From Ashinkailepas kermadecensis (lineage: Eukaryota > Arthropoda > Thecostraca > Neolepadidae): 64,000 bases of DNA. The notes under the pieces were generated by a model that saw only the letters and a program-made list of their open reading frames with translations, did not search any database and was not told the origin of the DNA. The stretch covers positions 82,001 through 146,000 of the forward strand of contig JAOTOM010005125.1 in the NCBI GenBank assembly GCA_034440615.1, given 5' to 3'. The first letter of the stretch is position 1, and every line of letters begins with the position of its first letter. Of the stretch, positions 62,666-64,000 are shown piece by piece. The translations under genes and the position numbers were made by a program.

Positions 62666-63025
62666 CTAATCATTTTCGCTTAAAACTGGGCCATACCAGG
62701 GTATAAATAAGTAATATTTGGATACATACATAGGTGCCAAAACAAACCATCTTCTCAATGCTTTCTCGAATCTTCCCGCTGCCTCTAGATTGCAGCGAGC
62801 TGGCGGGGCTGGTGCTAAGCATATCTTACAGATATCTGCCATTGATAAACCCACTTTTAAGTCATCCAAGTCTAACTGAATATAGCTAGATTCATCACTA
62901 CTGTTATTTATTCCCACCAGCTTGATGTCATAAGCAAAGCTTGAACGACCATTTCTCAGTCCAAGGACGACAATTTCGCAAAGGTGACAACGAGAAGTGG
63001 ATTGCATTGGTTTTCTGAGCGCCAT
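62666..63025 (-). CDS. hypothetical protein with two CxxC pairs
   Basis: 119 codons starting MALRKPMQSTSRCHLC. The ATG has a good animal context (AAGATGGCG). Cysteines at 13, 16, 66 and 69 (CHLC and CKIC) form two CxxC pairs 49 residues apart, a spacing compatible with a ZAD-type N-terminal zinc-binding domain of arthropod zinc-finger proteins, but the sequence match is weak. The segment after the second pair (LEAAGRFEKALRRW) is helical. It may be the first exon of a longer gene running off the minus strand or a fossil fragment. No downstream C2H2 fingers are seen in the window. Confidence 0.3.
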   Translation of the reverse strand: MALRKPMQSTSRCHLCEIVVLGLRNGRSSFAYDIKLVGINNSSDESSYIQLDLDDLKVGLSMADICKICLAPAPPARCNLEAAGRFEKALRRWFVLAPMYVSKYYLFIPWYGPVLSEND

Positions 63026-63699
63026 CTTAGGACTTTATTTATTTTTATAACATTTGATGCTGGCTGCAAGGCAACTGTCACACGAGCTAAAATATATCCT
63101 CAGCGAATAAATTCACGGCAAGAACAAGCATTGAACAGCAATGCATAAATGACAATGCAACAATGCAACAATGTCAGTACATACATAATCCAAGCCTTCA
63201 AATTCCACGCCGTCACGCCCATCGTTTTCGCTGTGCTGTACCGTTTTGTAAATGAGGTTGAGAAGGTATGGAAGCTGGGAAGCTCTAATCATGCAGGCCG
63301 TAATAACAGAAAAGAAGTTTGTTGGAAGAAAATGCATTTAAAAACATCATTATCCCACTTTATATGGGGCATGGATGTTGTATTGTATGGTTATGAGAGG
63401 TAATTTGTCCCCTCAATGTTGGCGTTTCCCCATGGGCGTATGTTTCGGAAAATTATTGAGGGACCAGTGGAGTACCTATATTTGCGTCAAGCAGGAGGGG
63501 GCAAACGGATTTGCAGGGGGGGGGGGCTCCTACACCCATTAAAAAGTCCTTGGATTTCGACCGCTATTTTGTCAAAGGGTACATTTCGAAATCATGTACT
63601 TAGTCATCAACTGAATTGTCCTGTGGAGGGGCCTAATCTACCACTATGGTTTCTGATTGGTCGGATTTCAACCCTAACTCCACCACTCAGTTCTTAGGT
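63026..63699. other. no gene recognised
   Basis: AT-rich, with short frames lacking motifs. A G run lies at 63518-63527. Confidence 0.45.
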
Positions 63700-64000
63700 T
63701 TTATTTTGGTATCCCTTGATAAGTTACCTCACACTGCTGAAATTACACCTATACCACAAAACCGGATCGGTATCCAAAAATCAAGCTGGAGCCCTCCAAA
63801 AAAGGAGAGATTCCAATAAATAAATGTCCGGGTCCGGAAAATGTCTCTGTTGCACTGAATATTTTTTCCAGATGCCTTCAAAAATTGCGTATGACACCGA
63901 AAAGCATACCGGATCTCGAAAAATCGAGGTGGGATACAAAAACATGACGCCAGAGGTTCGAAAAATCAGGCCGGGATTCGGACTTTTAAAAAAAAAACCA
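63700..64000. repeat. degenerate tract resembling 33.4-34.6 kb in reverse
   Basis: Repeated GAAAAATC, CCGGGATTCGG, GGATCGGTATCC and GGTCCGGAAAAT motifs about 30-40 bp apart. They correspond to the reverse complement of the GTGATTTT / GGGGCCCYGG pattern at 33440-34560. The window ends inside it. Confidence 0.45.

Overview
The window looks like animal nuclear DNA, most likely from an arthropod. The one clear host gene is a lark/RBM4-type RNA-binding protein whose domain order (RRM, RRM, CCHC zinc knuckle, Tyr/Arg/Pro-rich tail) resembles arthropod Lark. The transposon mix (CR1-like and I-type LINEs, hAT, a Ty3/gypsy LTR element, TTAA-specific nonautonomous elements, tRNA-derived SINEs) and short TTAGG runs fit an arthropod. 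A crustacean is possible, but the sequence does not settle the species.

Region 1 (1-20.9 kb) is the lark gene on the + strand. Six coding exons can be placed by reading frame and splice phase: 881-1005, 1985-2105, 6579-6760, 8159-8366, 16665-16843 and a probable terminal exon at 20856-20898. The exon carrying the start codon and first half of RRM1 must lie upstream of the window. The exons are short and very GC-rich. The introns hold minisatellites with units of 24, 33, 35, 45, 53 and 75 bp, at least nine SINE copies or pieces, two truncated LINEs joined head to head, and a duplicated segment of about 1 kb or more. Around the RRM2/zinc-knuckle exon, both splice junctions have themselves been copied into tandem arrays.

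Region 2 (20.9-33 kb) holds a 166-bp tandem repeat, a decayed CR1-like LINE (22.6-25.2 kb, minus), a longer LINE with endonuclease and reverse transcriptase (25.8-29.2 kb, minus), and a hAT transposase gene with a 439-bp intron and a broken BED finger (29.7-32.1 kb, minus).

Region 3 (33-41.5 kb) has no convincing gene. It contains a degenerate periodic tract (33.5-34.6 kb), AT-rich diverged repeats with GGTTA/TTAGG runs (36-39.3 kb), and three related modules ending in the same CAGGGG-type terminus.

Region 4 (41.5-62.3 kb) is a nest of transposons. Two RNase H-type LINEs lie in tandem on the minus strand. One is split by a 0.93-kb element with TTAA target duplications, and removing that element leaves the LINE frame continuous. 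The other is split by a 9.1-kb Ty3/gypsy element with nearly identical 850-bp LTRs, a 4-bp target duplication, gag, a long pol frame with a candidate -1 slippery heptamer, and an extra ORF of unknown function after pol. A second TTAA element and another RNase H fragment follow.

Region 5 (62.3-64 kb) has a small unexplained minus-strand ORF with two CxxC pairs, then a tract resembling the reverse complement of the 33.5-34.6 kb periodic sequence. No rRNA, functional tRNA or CRISPR array was seen.
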